From Wenzhouxiangella sp. (GTDB taxonomy: Bacteria; Pseudomonadota; Gammaproteobacteria; Xanthomonadales; Wenzhouxiangellaceae): 52,847 bases of DNA. The stretch spans positions 1 through 52,847 of the forward strand of contig RECK01000134.1 in assembly GCA_007694055.1 (NCBI GenBank). Direction: 5' to 3'. Each line of letters opens with the position of its first letter. Position 1 is the first letter of the stretch. Both the position numbers and the translations under genes were made by a program. Of this stretch, positions 22,981-31,254 are shown in pieces. The notes under the pieces were generated by a model. That model did not search any database. It was not told the DNA's origin and saw nothing but the letters and a program-made list of their open reading frames with translations.

Positions 22981-25206
22981 ATGACGACGCAAGGTTTTCA
23001 AACGTTCACCATGGCAGGCGCCCTGCTCCTGTCCACGTCTGTTGCCGCCATAGAACGCGAGGCTTTTGATCAACTGACCAGCGCCGAGAACCACGTTGAG
23101 ATCGGTCTGGGCTGGGTCAGTGAAGACTCGGCCCGGTTTGGCCGCTACAACGCGCTCTACGACGACGGTCTGTTTCTGGTGCTGGGCCTTGACTACCTGG
23201 TTCAGCCGCGTTTTGATGATCCCGCCCCGCTACGGGTTGAAGTGACGGCGCGTGACCTGGGGCTGGGTAATCGCCACCTCCTTGTCCGCAGCGGCCGGCA
23301 GGGGCGCTTCGGTCTGGAAGCCGACTACCGCGAGCGCCGCGCCCGCAGAGGGGATGGTCTGGTCACCGTCTATGACAGCCAGAACCGGGCCAGTTTGCGC
23401 CTGCCTGAGGACTGGCAGGCCGCCCCGGGCACGGCCGGCATGAATCTTCAGCTGCCCGTCCTGCATGAGTTCAGCCTGGTGCAGCGTAGACGCCAGGGAC
23501 GGGTGGCGGCATCGGTCAACCCTGCCGAACGCTGGCAGGTCAGCGCCCAGGCTCGTCAGGAAGACCGTGATGGAACCCATTTGCTTGCCGGACTTTTCGG
23601 TAACACCGGCGGCAATCCCCGGGCGGCCTTCCTGCCTGTTCCCGTGGATTACCGGACACGCCTGGTTGATCTGAATCTCGACTACAACGATCGGCGGCGC
23701 CAGTTTCGGCTCGCTTACCATGGATCCCTGTTCACCAATAACGAGCCTGGTCTTGCCTTCGAGAACCCGTTTTCAACCATTGGTGGCTGGGCCCCGGGAT
23801 CGGGCTTTCCCGACGGACGCGGCGAGTTGGCCTTGCCACCGGACAACCAGTTCCATCAACTCAGCCTGGCCAGCGGCTGGCAGTTCAGTCCCAATCTGCG
23901 CCTGGTCGGCCAGGTTGCCTCCGGCCGCATGACCCAGAACGAAGCGTTCCTGCCCTACACCGCCAACCCGCTGCTCGCCCAATCGATTGTCCAGCCGCTG
24001 CCGGCAGACAGCCTGGACGGACGGATAGACACCACCTCGGTTCATCTGCGTCTCAGCGGGAGGCAATCGTCGCAGCTCAGCTGGAACGCCAGTTACCGCC
24101 TTGATGATCGCAACAACCGAACCGAGCTCAGGGAGTGGGTCTATATCGGCGGCGATTCGCAACTTCAGGATGCCGGCCCAGCCAGCAGCCGCCGCCGCTA
24201 CAATCTGCCCCAGGACTATCGCCACCAGCGTCTGCGCCTTGATGGACAGTGGCGGATCGACGAACGCACGCGACTGGCCAGCGCCATCCAGCGCAGCCGA
24301 ACCGAAAGAAGCCTGAGCGCCCGGGACCAGGTCGATGAAAGCTTGCTGGAGCTCAGTGTCCGCCACAGGGCCAGCCAGCGCCTGCAACTCGGCGCCCAGG
24401 CCCTGTGGGCCGATCGCGACGGTTCCGAATACGATGGCGCAGCGGGTTTCCTGGCCAGCCATGATTCCGGCTATACCGATACGCTGGCCGGCCAATGGGC
24501 CAACATCCCTTCCCTGCGCATGTATCACCTGGCCGACCGACGTCGCCAACGGCTTGCGCTTTCGGCCGGTCTGACCCCTCACGAACACTGGTCCCTGGGC
24601 CTGGAGGCAGCCCACGCCAGCGATGACTATCGCAACACCGTCATCGGACTGACCGAGAGCCAGCAGCAATCGCTGTCGGGAACCCTGACCTGGGCCCCGG
24701 CGCGCAACCTCTCGGCCCACCTGTTCTACACCTGGGAGCGACTGTCCAGCGACCAGTCCGGCTTCAGCTTTCGGGGTGGTCCCAACCGTCCGGTCGATCT
24801 GGCCAACCCGGAGCGGGCCTGGGAAGTGGATCATCGCGATCGCATCGATACCCTGGGTGCGGGTCTGGAACGCCGCCTGCTGGATGGCCGACTGCAAGTG
24901 CAACTGGACTGGGTCAAGGCCCGGGCGCGGGCCAGGCAGGACGTGAGTTCGGGTTCAGCCCTTTCGACGGCTCCACTGCCGACCGTGCGCAATGATCTCG
25001 ATTCGATCATGCTACGGGCCAGCTACCGCCTGTCTGAACCCTTGAGCCTGCACCTGCGCTACTGGTTCGAGCGTTTCAGCTCGGACGACTGGGCGCTGGA
25101 CCAGGTCGGCCCCGACCAGCTGGCCAATATCATCCTGCCCGGCGAAAGTTCACCGGACTACCGTGTCCACGTCGCGTCCGTGAGCCTGCGCTATCGCTTC
25201 GACTAG
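22981..25206 (+). CDS. MtrB/PioB-family decahaem-associated outer-membrane beta-barrel protein
   Basis: Signal peptide, NHVEIGLGWVSEDSARFGRYNALYDDGLFLVLGLDY, alternating beta-strand pattern, terminal aromatic (SLRYRFD). Directly downstream of the decahaem cytochrome. Confidence 0.9.
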   Translation: MTTQGFQTFTMAGALLLSTSVAAIEREAFDQLTSAENHVEIGLGWVSEDSARFGRYNALYDDGLFLVLGLDYLVQPRFDDPAPLRVEVTARDLGLGNRHLLVRSGRQGRFGLEADYRERRARRGDGLVTVYDSQNRASLRLPEDWQAAPGTAGMNLQLPVLHEFSLVQRRRQGRVAASVNPAERWQVSAQARQEDRDGTHLLAGLFGNTGGNPRAAFLPVPVDYRTRLVDLNLDYNDRRRQFRLAYHGSLFTNNEPGLAFENPFSTIGGWAPGSGFPDGRGELALPPDNQFHQLSLASGWQFSPNLRLVGQVASGRMTQNEAFLPYTANPLLAQSIVQPLPADSLDGRIDTTSVHLRLSGRQSSQLSWNASYRLDDRNNRTELREWVYIGGDSQLQDAGPASSRRRYNLPQDYRHQRLRLDGQWRIDERTRLASAIQRSRTERSLSARDQVDESLLELSVRHRASQRLQLGAQALWADRDGSEYDGAAGFLASHDSGYTDTLAGQWANIPSLRMYHLADRRRQRLALSAGLTPHEHWSLGLEAAHASDDYRNTVIGLTESQQQSLSGTLTWAPARNLSAHLFYTWERLSSDQSGFSFRGGPNRPVDLANPERAWEVDHRDRIDTLGAGLERRLLDGRLQVQLDWVKARARARQDVSSGSALSTAPLPTVRNDLDSIMLRASYRLSEPLSLHLRYWFERFSSDDWALDQVGPDQLANIILPGESSPDYRVHVASVSLRYRFD

Positions 25207-26459
25207 AGATCCTGAACCGAAGCACGCGCCAGCGGCATGGTCATGCACCGGCAACCACCGCCGCCGCGGGAAAGTTCGGCCCCGTCCATGGTCACCACGA
25301 CCTTGCTATCGGGCACGATCGGGCTGCGGCCGGCAATCACATCGTCAGCGGCAAGAATATCGAATCCGGCCTGGCTGAGTGCATCGACGGTGTACTGGTT
25401 GTGGCCATAGCCAATGATCTGGCCCGGTCCAAAGGCGAAGAAGTTTGCACCACTGGCCCACTGCTCGCGCTCCTGATGAAAATCGTCTTCCCCGCCGCAG
25501 TTGATCGGCTTCAGATCCAGGCCCAGGGCCGACAAGGCCTCCAGCACACCAGGGTACTCGCGGATTTCGGCGCCATCACCCTCATTACCGAAGCGACAAT
25601 GGAACGCGCGGCAGCGGCGGGCACCGGTAATCAAAGGCGGAAAGACCACGCACTTGTCCCGGTCCACCATGGTGAAGATCATGTCCAGATGGATGGTCGC
25701 GCGGGTTTTCGGGATCTCCACCACGATGAAGTTGCGCACCGGGCCCTTGCTGGTAATGGCTCGCATGATCTGATCCACACCGGAAACAGACGTTCTTTCG
25801 CTGTAGCCTATGACGACCAGATCCTTGCGAATGACCAGAAGATCACCACCCTCGATGGTCAATTCGGAATCGCGGTTGTCGGTCCCGTCGAAATAGAAGC
25901 CGGCGCTTTCAATGTCGGCGTGGTACTTGAACACAGCCTTTAGCAGCAAGGCCTCGGCAACGCGCGCCTTGTAGGCCATGGAGCCAATGATGACGCGCTG
26001 ATTCAGACACATCGTGGCATCACGGGTAAAAAAGGTGTTGGGCAACGGCGGAATGGCGTAGCGTGAAGGCGCCAGAAATTTTTCCAGGCTGATGGTCTTT
26101 TTCGGAGTGCCCTCGATCAGCCGGCGAGCCAGATCTCCTGGCGCCATCTCAACGAGCCCGGCGATCAACTCAGGGCATTCGTAGAGACTGCACAGGGCGT
26201 CAACCAGGCCTGTTTTGACTTTATCCTGGGCCAGCACATCGGCCAACAGGTCCTGCAACTCCAGGGTTCGCGCTACCCTGGACAACACACCCTTGAGCTG
26301 ACGATGCTCCTGACCGGCCAGGGCGAGGTTGAGAATATCGTCATACAACACCTCGGCGGCCGTCTGCGGGGTCATGTTTTCCATTTCCTGACCCGGGGTG
26401 TGAACGACCACTGTCTGCAGCGGGCCAATTTCCGAATTCAGGTCGATACGAATCGTCAT
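25203..26459 (-). CDS. Arginine deiminase family protein
   Basis: LPNTFFTRDATMCLNQRVIIGSMA, EGGDLLVI, C-terminal catalytic SRGGGGCRCMTMPLAR. Confidence 0.9.
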   Translation of the reverse strand: MTIRIDLNSEIGPLQTVVVHTPGQEMENMTPQTAAEVLYDDILNLALAGQEHRQLKGVLSRVARTLELQDLLADVLAQDKVKTGLVDALCSLYECPELIAGLVEMAPGDLARRLIEGTPKKTISLEKFLAPSRYAIPPLPNTFFTRDATMCLNQRVIIGSMAYKARVAEALLLKAVFKYHADIESAGFYFDGTDNRDSELTIEGGDLLVIRKDLVVIGYSERTSVSGVDQIMRAITSKGPVRNFIVVEIPKTRATIHLDMIFTMVDRDKCVVFPPLITGARRCRAFHCRFGNEGDGAEIREYPGVLEALSALGLDLKPINCGGEDDFHQEREQWASGANFFAFGPGQIIGYGHNQYTVDALSQAGFDILAADDVIAGRSPIVPDSKVVVTMDGAELSRGGGGCRCMTMPLARASVQDL

Positions 26460-26593
26460 GACTGCAAATTCCTGTTTTTAAGCGCCCACGGCAGGGCCTT
26501 CAGACGGTAACATCAAGATTGCCGGGCGCAGTGTAGTAGCTTTCGCCCTCCGCGTCAGCCCCGATGCCTTTGACCGGAGATAAAGCGATTTAA

Positions 26594-26609
26594 TGTGATG
26601 CAGGTCACA
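26594..26609. promoter_or_regulatory. CRP/Clp-type binding site upstream of the kinase gene
   Basis: AATGTGATGCAGGTCACATTT contains perfect TGTGA-N6-TCACA arms; centre about 51 bp upstream of the kinase ATG. Confidence 0.75.
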
Positions 26610-26652
26610 TTTCTGATAGTATTCAACCCCGGCTACCAATTCAGGTGTTGGC

Positions 26653-27552
26653 ATGCCAAACAACAGAGAATTTGACTATCGCGCTGCCATTGGTCGCGAA
26701 TTCGGCAATTTTGTGGTCGTTCGCGAGATCGGCCGCGGCGCGATGGGTGCGGTCTTTCTTGGCTACCAGAAAACCCTGAAGCGCCAGGTTGCGATCAAAC
26801 TGTTGCCCAAGGAACTTGCCCGTACCCGATTGGCTCAACAGCAGTTTCGTGACGAAGCTGAAACCATCGCCATACTTGACCACCCGAACATCATCACGAT
26901 TTTCGAAACCGGCGAAGACGATGAGTTCTTTTTCCAGGTCATGCGCCTGGTTGACGGTCAGGACCTGGCCCACCTGCTCGATAAACTGCAAAGACACCCG
27001 GTCCCGGCCCGACGCCTGCTACCGCTGCAGCACGCCCTGCGGCTGATCACGGAAATCCTGTCCGGCCTGTCCCACGCCCACGCTGCCGGGGTCATCCACC
27101 AGGATCTCAAACCCGCCAATATCCTGATCGGCAACCAGGACGGTCGAGCCCTGATCGCAGATTTTGGCATAGCCAAGACCATGCAGCTGGAGTATGCCGC
27201 ACGCGGCATGGTCGTAGGCACACCGATTTACCTGTCTCCCGAGCAGGCAGCCGCCCGCGACACCGATCACCGTACCGACCTTTATGCCGTCGGCGTCATG
27301 CTGTTCGAACTGCTCGCCGGCCGCCTCCCGGTCAGATCCGAGGACGCCCGACAGACCGTCTTGCGCAAGGTACGGGAACCTGATTCCTTTTTTCTCAAGA
27401 AGCCAACACAGTGTCAGCGCAGGATTACGGACGACATGGAATCGGTTATTCTCAAAGCCGTCGAAAGTCGGCCGGAAAACCGTTTCCAGAACTGCGCGGA
27501 CTTCTCTGCTGCCGTTTCAGCACTCACCAATCCAGCAACCACGGGCGCATGA
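26653..27552 (+). CDS. Serine/threonine protein kinase (single catalytic domain)
   Basis: IGRGAMGAVFLGYQKTLKRQVAIKLLPKEL, HQDLKPANILI, ADFGIAKT, GTPIYLSPEQA, DLYAVGVMLFELLAGRLP. Confidence 0.95.
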   Translation: MPNNREFDYRAAIGREFGNFVVVREIGRGAMGAVFLGYQKTLKRQVAIKLLPKELARTRLAQQQFRDEAETIAILDHPNIITIFETGEDDEFFFQVMRLVDGQDLAHLLDKLQRHPVPARRLLPLQHALRLITEILSGLSHAHAAGVIHQDLKPANILIGNQDGRALIADFGIAKTMQLEYAARGMVVGTPIYLSPEQAAARDTDHRTDLYAVGVMLFELLAGRLPVRSEDARQTVLRKVREPDSFFLKKPTQCQRRITDDMESVILKAVESRPENRFQNCADFSAAVSALTNPATTGA

Positions 27553-29681
27553 ACATGACAGAGGGGGAAAACACCGGTCTGGATGGTCGCGACGCCGAGC
27601 TGCTTGCGCGCCAGATCAATACGGCCTTCACCATGGCCAGCGGCTACGGTACCAGCCACCCCATGTTCGACAAGGCCTGTGGATCGCTGCACGATTCACT
27701 GAGCTCGGTGCTGGAAGAGCAAACCAGCGTTTCCTTGCTGATGGATCGTGGCGCCTTGTTCATCGACAAGCACCCGGTCGGACAGCGCTTCAACCCGAGA
27801 CGGCTGATGAACCTGTTCACCCAGCTCGGAATCGAGTCGATCAGCTTCAACGGCGGAGTCAGCCCAGAGCATCTCCACCACTTGATGGTCCTGACCGCTG
27901 ACCAGTCCGAGTACCCCGATGTCGAGGCCGTCACCGCCGGTTTGAAGAGACTGGGCATCTCCACTATCCGTCTGAACTACATCGTTTTTCGCCAGGTGAC
28001 GGCCGACCAGAAAGTCGTTGGCGACGACGACTCGGACAGCCAGACACAGGTACAGCCATCAACCCCTGAGCCGACGGCAACGTCGACCAGCACAGCCATC
28101 GACAGCTTCGGTTCGATTACCTCCCTGCTTTCGCTGGACGAATTGGTCAAGGACCCTGCGCACTATGCCGAGCGACTGGAACAGCAAGGCGGTGACGACG
28201 GCAGACGCCGGCAGGTTGTGCGCCAGCTGCGCAACCTGGTAAGCCAGGTCGAAAGAGGAGAAATAAAAGCCGAGGGCATCGTGTCCTCGGAGGCGGTGCT
28301 CGGCGCAGTCAACGACCTGCGCACCAAGGTAAGACGCAACCTGGACACGCGCCGCGACGTCGACCTGATCCTGGCTGAAGAAGATCAGGTCATGGGAGAG
28401 GTCGACCAGCTGACCTACAGCACCCTGGTTTCACTGGTGCGGGAAGAGTTCCGGGGCGGCCGTTTCTCGGCCTCCCGCCTGGCCCAGATCATCAACCGCA
28501 TGCTACCCGATGCCCGCGATCTGAAGCGCCTGCTGCCGCAGCTCAAGCAAGGGCTGCTGGCCGAAGGCATGACCATGGCCGAATGGGGCAAGCTGGTCCA
28601 CGAGTTGTCCTCCGAACTGCGCGGCGAACACCTGATCCAGGCACTTGAACAGGGTGCCGACAGCGTCGGGCTGGACGTGGACGAAATCGTCGAGCAAATC
28701 AGGGAAGATCCGGCCGAGGCGGCGCGACTGATCGTGATGGCCACCGAGCTGCGCCGAAGCGGAGCGGTCGAAGAGGAGCAACTCTCAGCCGCCTTCTCCG
28801 ATTACATCGAGCGCATCAGCGACAAGCTGTCGCTGGAAATGGGGTCCGGCAAGACTCAGGTTGGCGCGCTCGACAGCCAGCTTTTGCGCGTCCGCCAGCT
28901 GCTGGTCGAACAACTCAACCGCCAGGGCCTGCCGCCAGAGCTGATCGAAAGCCTGCGCGACAGGCTGCAGGCGAAGTCGCTTCCGAATGCGCAGGAAGCA
29001 GTGCCCGAAGAGGAACCACAAGAGTCCTCGGCAGCGGCAGAGGAACAGGCAGAGGAACAGGCAGAAGAACAGTCAGAAAACCGGCAAGAGCACCCGCAGA
29101 CAGCCCGGGAAGAATTCGAAAAAGCCGGCGAAAAACAGCCACCGGCCAGGCCTTCAACGCCGCCCGCAGCCCTGCCCTCCCGGGTCCTGAATCCCACCAA
29201 CACGGCTTTCTTCCTCAATCGTGAAATAAAGAGCTCACAGCGTTACAAGACGCCGTTTTCCGTGATCAAGGTATCCATCGAGCTACTGCGCGATCGACCC
29301 GGCGAACCCCGCGCTCCTGCAGGCGAGGACTTGCAGGAACTGATGCCGCAGGTATACCGCGAATTGATCAACCAGCTGCGAGATCTGGACCTGATTGGTT
29401 CACTCGATCGCAAGCACCAGGCCGTACCACTGATGATCCTGCCCATGACGCCTGCCGATGGTGTCGGCATCGTGCTCAAGCGGCTGATCAAGCGACTGCG
29501 GCGCACACCTTTCCGGCTCGCCGGCATGCCCACGCAACTATTGTGCGCGGTCTCCAGCACATCATTTCAGCTTGAGGAAGGCGAAAGCGGAGAGGCATTC
29601 ATTCAGCGCATCGACGAAGAGCACGAAATGAGTCTGCATCAGCTTCACGGCGAGGTGATGGCTGGCCAGCACCAGGACTGA
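27549..29681 (+). CDS. Uncharacterised large protein; C-terminus resembles a degenerate GGDEF-like domain
   Basis: Internal ATG of the 27411 ORF; ATGA overlap with kinase stop. Novel N-terminal region (GYGTSHPMFDKA), low-complexity Glu/Gln linker, C-terminal NREIKSSQRYKTPFSVIKVSIELL...LINQLRDLDLIGSLDRKHQAVPLMILPMTPADGVGIVLKRL. Confidence 0.8.
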   Translation: MNMTEGENTGLDGRDAELLARQINTAFTMASGYGTSHPMFDKACGSLHDSLSSVLEEQTSVSLLMDRGALFIDKHPVGQRFNPRRLMNLFTQLGIESISFNGGVSPEHLHHLMVLTADQSEYPDVEAVTAGLKRLGISTIRLNYIVFRQVTADQKVVGDDDSDSQTQVQPSTPEPTATSTSTAIDSFGSITSLLSLDELVKDPAHYAERLEQQGGDDGRRRQVVRQLRNLVSQVERGEIKAEGIVSSEAVLGAVNDLRTKVRRNLDTRRDVDLILAEEDQVMGEVDQLTYSTLVSLVREEFRGGRFSASRLAQIINRMLPDARDLKRLLPQLKQGLLAEGMTMAEWGKLVHELSSELRGEHLIQALEQGADSVGLDVDEIVEQIREDPAEAARLIVMATELRRSGAVEEEQLSAAFSDYIERISDKLSLEMGSGKTQVGALDSQLLRVRQLLVEQLNRQGLPPELIESLRDRLQAKSLPNAQEAVPEEEPQESSAAAEEQAEEQAEEQSENRQEHPQTAREEFEKAGEKQPPARPSTPPAALPSRVLNPTNTAFFLNREIKSSQRYKTPFSVIKVSIELLRDRPGEPRAPAGEDLQELMPQVYRELINQLRDLDLIGSLDRKHQAVPLMILPMTPADGVGIVLKRLIKRLRRTPFRLAGMPTQLLCAVSSTSFQLEEGESGEAFIQRIDEEHEMSLHQLHGEVMAGQHQD
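29036..29071. repeat. 3 x 12-bp in-frame tandem repeat encoding AEEQ units
   Basis: GGCAGAGGAACA x2 + GGCAGAAGAACA, encoding A-E-E-Q-A-E-E-Q-A-E-E-Q. Confidence 0.85.
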
Positions 29682-29730
29682 GGCTCGGCCCAGGCGTTCT
29701 GCTGCCGGCAAGGTCCGCCAGGCAAACGGA

Positions 29731-29746
29731 TTGACAGCGCTATCAT
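29731..29746. promoter_or_regulatory. Candidate LacI-family operator (site 1)
   Basis: TTGACAGCGCTATCAT upstream of the first GPH transporter. Confidence 0.7.
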
Positions 29747-29791
29747 TTTGCCTCAAGCTTGGTCGGAATCCGGAACCCGGCCTTACCTGTC

Positions 29792-31177
29792 ATGGCGAAA
29801 ACGGCTCACCCACTCAAGTTGCGGGAACGGGTTGGCTATGGCCTGGGCGACACGGCCTCCAACTTCTTTTTCCAGACCTTCAACATCTTTCTGCTCTACT
29901 ACTACACCGACGTCTACGGCATCTCTGCCGCGGCCGTGGGCACCATGTTTTTCGTGAGCAGACTCTGGGATGCGGTAAACGATCCTCTGATGGGCGCGAT
30001 CGCTGACCGCACCCGTACCCGCTTCGGCCGCTTCCGTCCCTACCTGTTGACGATTGCAATTCCCTACGGCCTCATGGGTTTCCTGCTGTTCGCCAACCCT
30101 GACTTCGACGAGACGGGCAAGCTGATCTATGCCTGGATTACCTACACGCTGATGATGATGCTCTACACCGCCATCAACGTTCCCTACTCGGCGCTGATGG
30201 GGGTAATGTCGCCGAGCTCCAGGGAAAGAACGGTGCTGGCATCCTTTCGCTTCGTCGGTGCTTTCGGCGGGGCCCTGCTGATCTCGATGCTGGTTCGCCC
30301 CATGGTCCAGTTTTTCGGAGCCGAGGACGAGGCCACCGGATTCAGAGTCACCATGGCAATCTTTGCGGTCATTTCAATCCTGATGTTCTGGACCACCTTT
30401 GCCACGACCCGCGAACGGGTGACCTCACCGCCGGACGAAAAGATCAACCTGAAAAATGACTTGCGGATCCTGTTTTCCATGGGCCCCTGGCTGGTCCTGT
30501 TCTTTGCCGGCATCCTGACCCTGGCCAGCGTTGCGCTGCGCACTTCGGTGACCATTCACTACTTCAAGTACTACGTGCTTGATGACGGCAGTGCATTGTT
30601 CTGGATATTCGACCAGACCACGCTGTTTCTCAGCATCAATGCGCTGTTCCTGATCATCGGTGTCTGTTGCACCCGGTACCTGACAGAGCGCTTCGAGAAG
30701 AGGTCACTGCTGATCTGGCTCTCCCTGGGCAGCGCCATTTTCTTCTGCCTGATGTTTTTCGTCCCACCAGACCAGTTTCTGATGATGTTGCTGGTCAGCT
30801 CCATCGGCTCGCTGTTCGCGGGCCCGACGGCACCCCTGGTCTGGTCCATGTACGGGGATGTGGCCGACTACAGCGAGTGGCGTTTCAATCGTCGCATGAA
30901 CGGATTGATTTTCTCGGCTTGCATGTTTGCCCAGAAATTCGGATTGACCATCGGCGCCGGGCTTTCCGGCTGGCTGCTGGCCTGGTTTGGTTACGTCGCC
31001 AACGTTCCACAAACCGAGAGCGCCATGACCGGTATTCGCCTGCTCTTCACCTTCATCCCGGCCGCGTTCGCGATATTGAATGTCATCGTGCTGACCCAGT
31101 ATCGATTGTCCGATGCCCAGGTTGATCGCATCGAGGCGGATTTGATCAACCGCAAGCTGGCCCAGGCTGGCCAGTGA
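29792..31177 (+). CDS. GPH-type MFS sugar:cation symporter 1
   Basis: LRERVGYGLGDTASNFFFQTFNIFLLYYYTDVYGIS..GTMFFVSRLWDAVNDPLMGAIADRTRTRFGRFRPYLL. Confidence 0.9.
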   Translation: MAKTAHPLKLRERVGYGLGDTASNFFFQTFNIFLLYYYTDVYGISAAAVGTMFFVSRLWDAVNDPLMGAIADRTRTRFGRFRPYLLTIAIPYGLMGFLLFANPDFDETGKLIYAWITYTLMMMLYTAINVPYSALMGVMSPSSRERTVLASFRFVGAFGGALLISMLVRPMVQFFGAEDEATGFRVTMAIFAVISILMFWTTFATTRERVTSPPDEKINLKNDLRILFSMGPWLVLFFAGILTLASVALRTSVTIHYFKYYVLDDGSALFWIFDQTTLFLSINALFLIIGVCCTRYLTERFEKRSLLIWLSLGSAIFFCLMFFVPPDQFLMMLLVSSIGSLFAGPTAPLVWSMYGDVADYSEWRFNRRMNGLIFSACMFAQKFGLTIGAGLSGWLLAWFGYVANVPQTESAMTGIRLLFTFIPAAFAILNVIVLTQYRLSDAQVDRIEADLINRKLAQAGQ

Positions 31178-31219
31178 CGGTCCGGGCTTCATCTGGCCCG
31201 CCCCTGTGGCAGACCTCGA

Positions 31220-31248
31220 TTGCAATAGCCTGACAACGCTGTCATAAT
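31220..31248 (+). promoter_or_regulatory. Predicted promoter with embedded LacI-type operator (site 2)
   Basis: TTGCAA - 17 bp - CATAAT; palindrome TGACAACGCTGTCA (31231-31244) lies between and partly over the hexamers. Confidence 0.6.
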
Positions 31249-31254
31249 TTTCCG

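Noticed and set aside
23773-24903. 376-aa minus-strand ORF opposite the MtrB-like gene
   Set aside because: Antisense shadow; the plus strand has signal peptide and barrel pattern.
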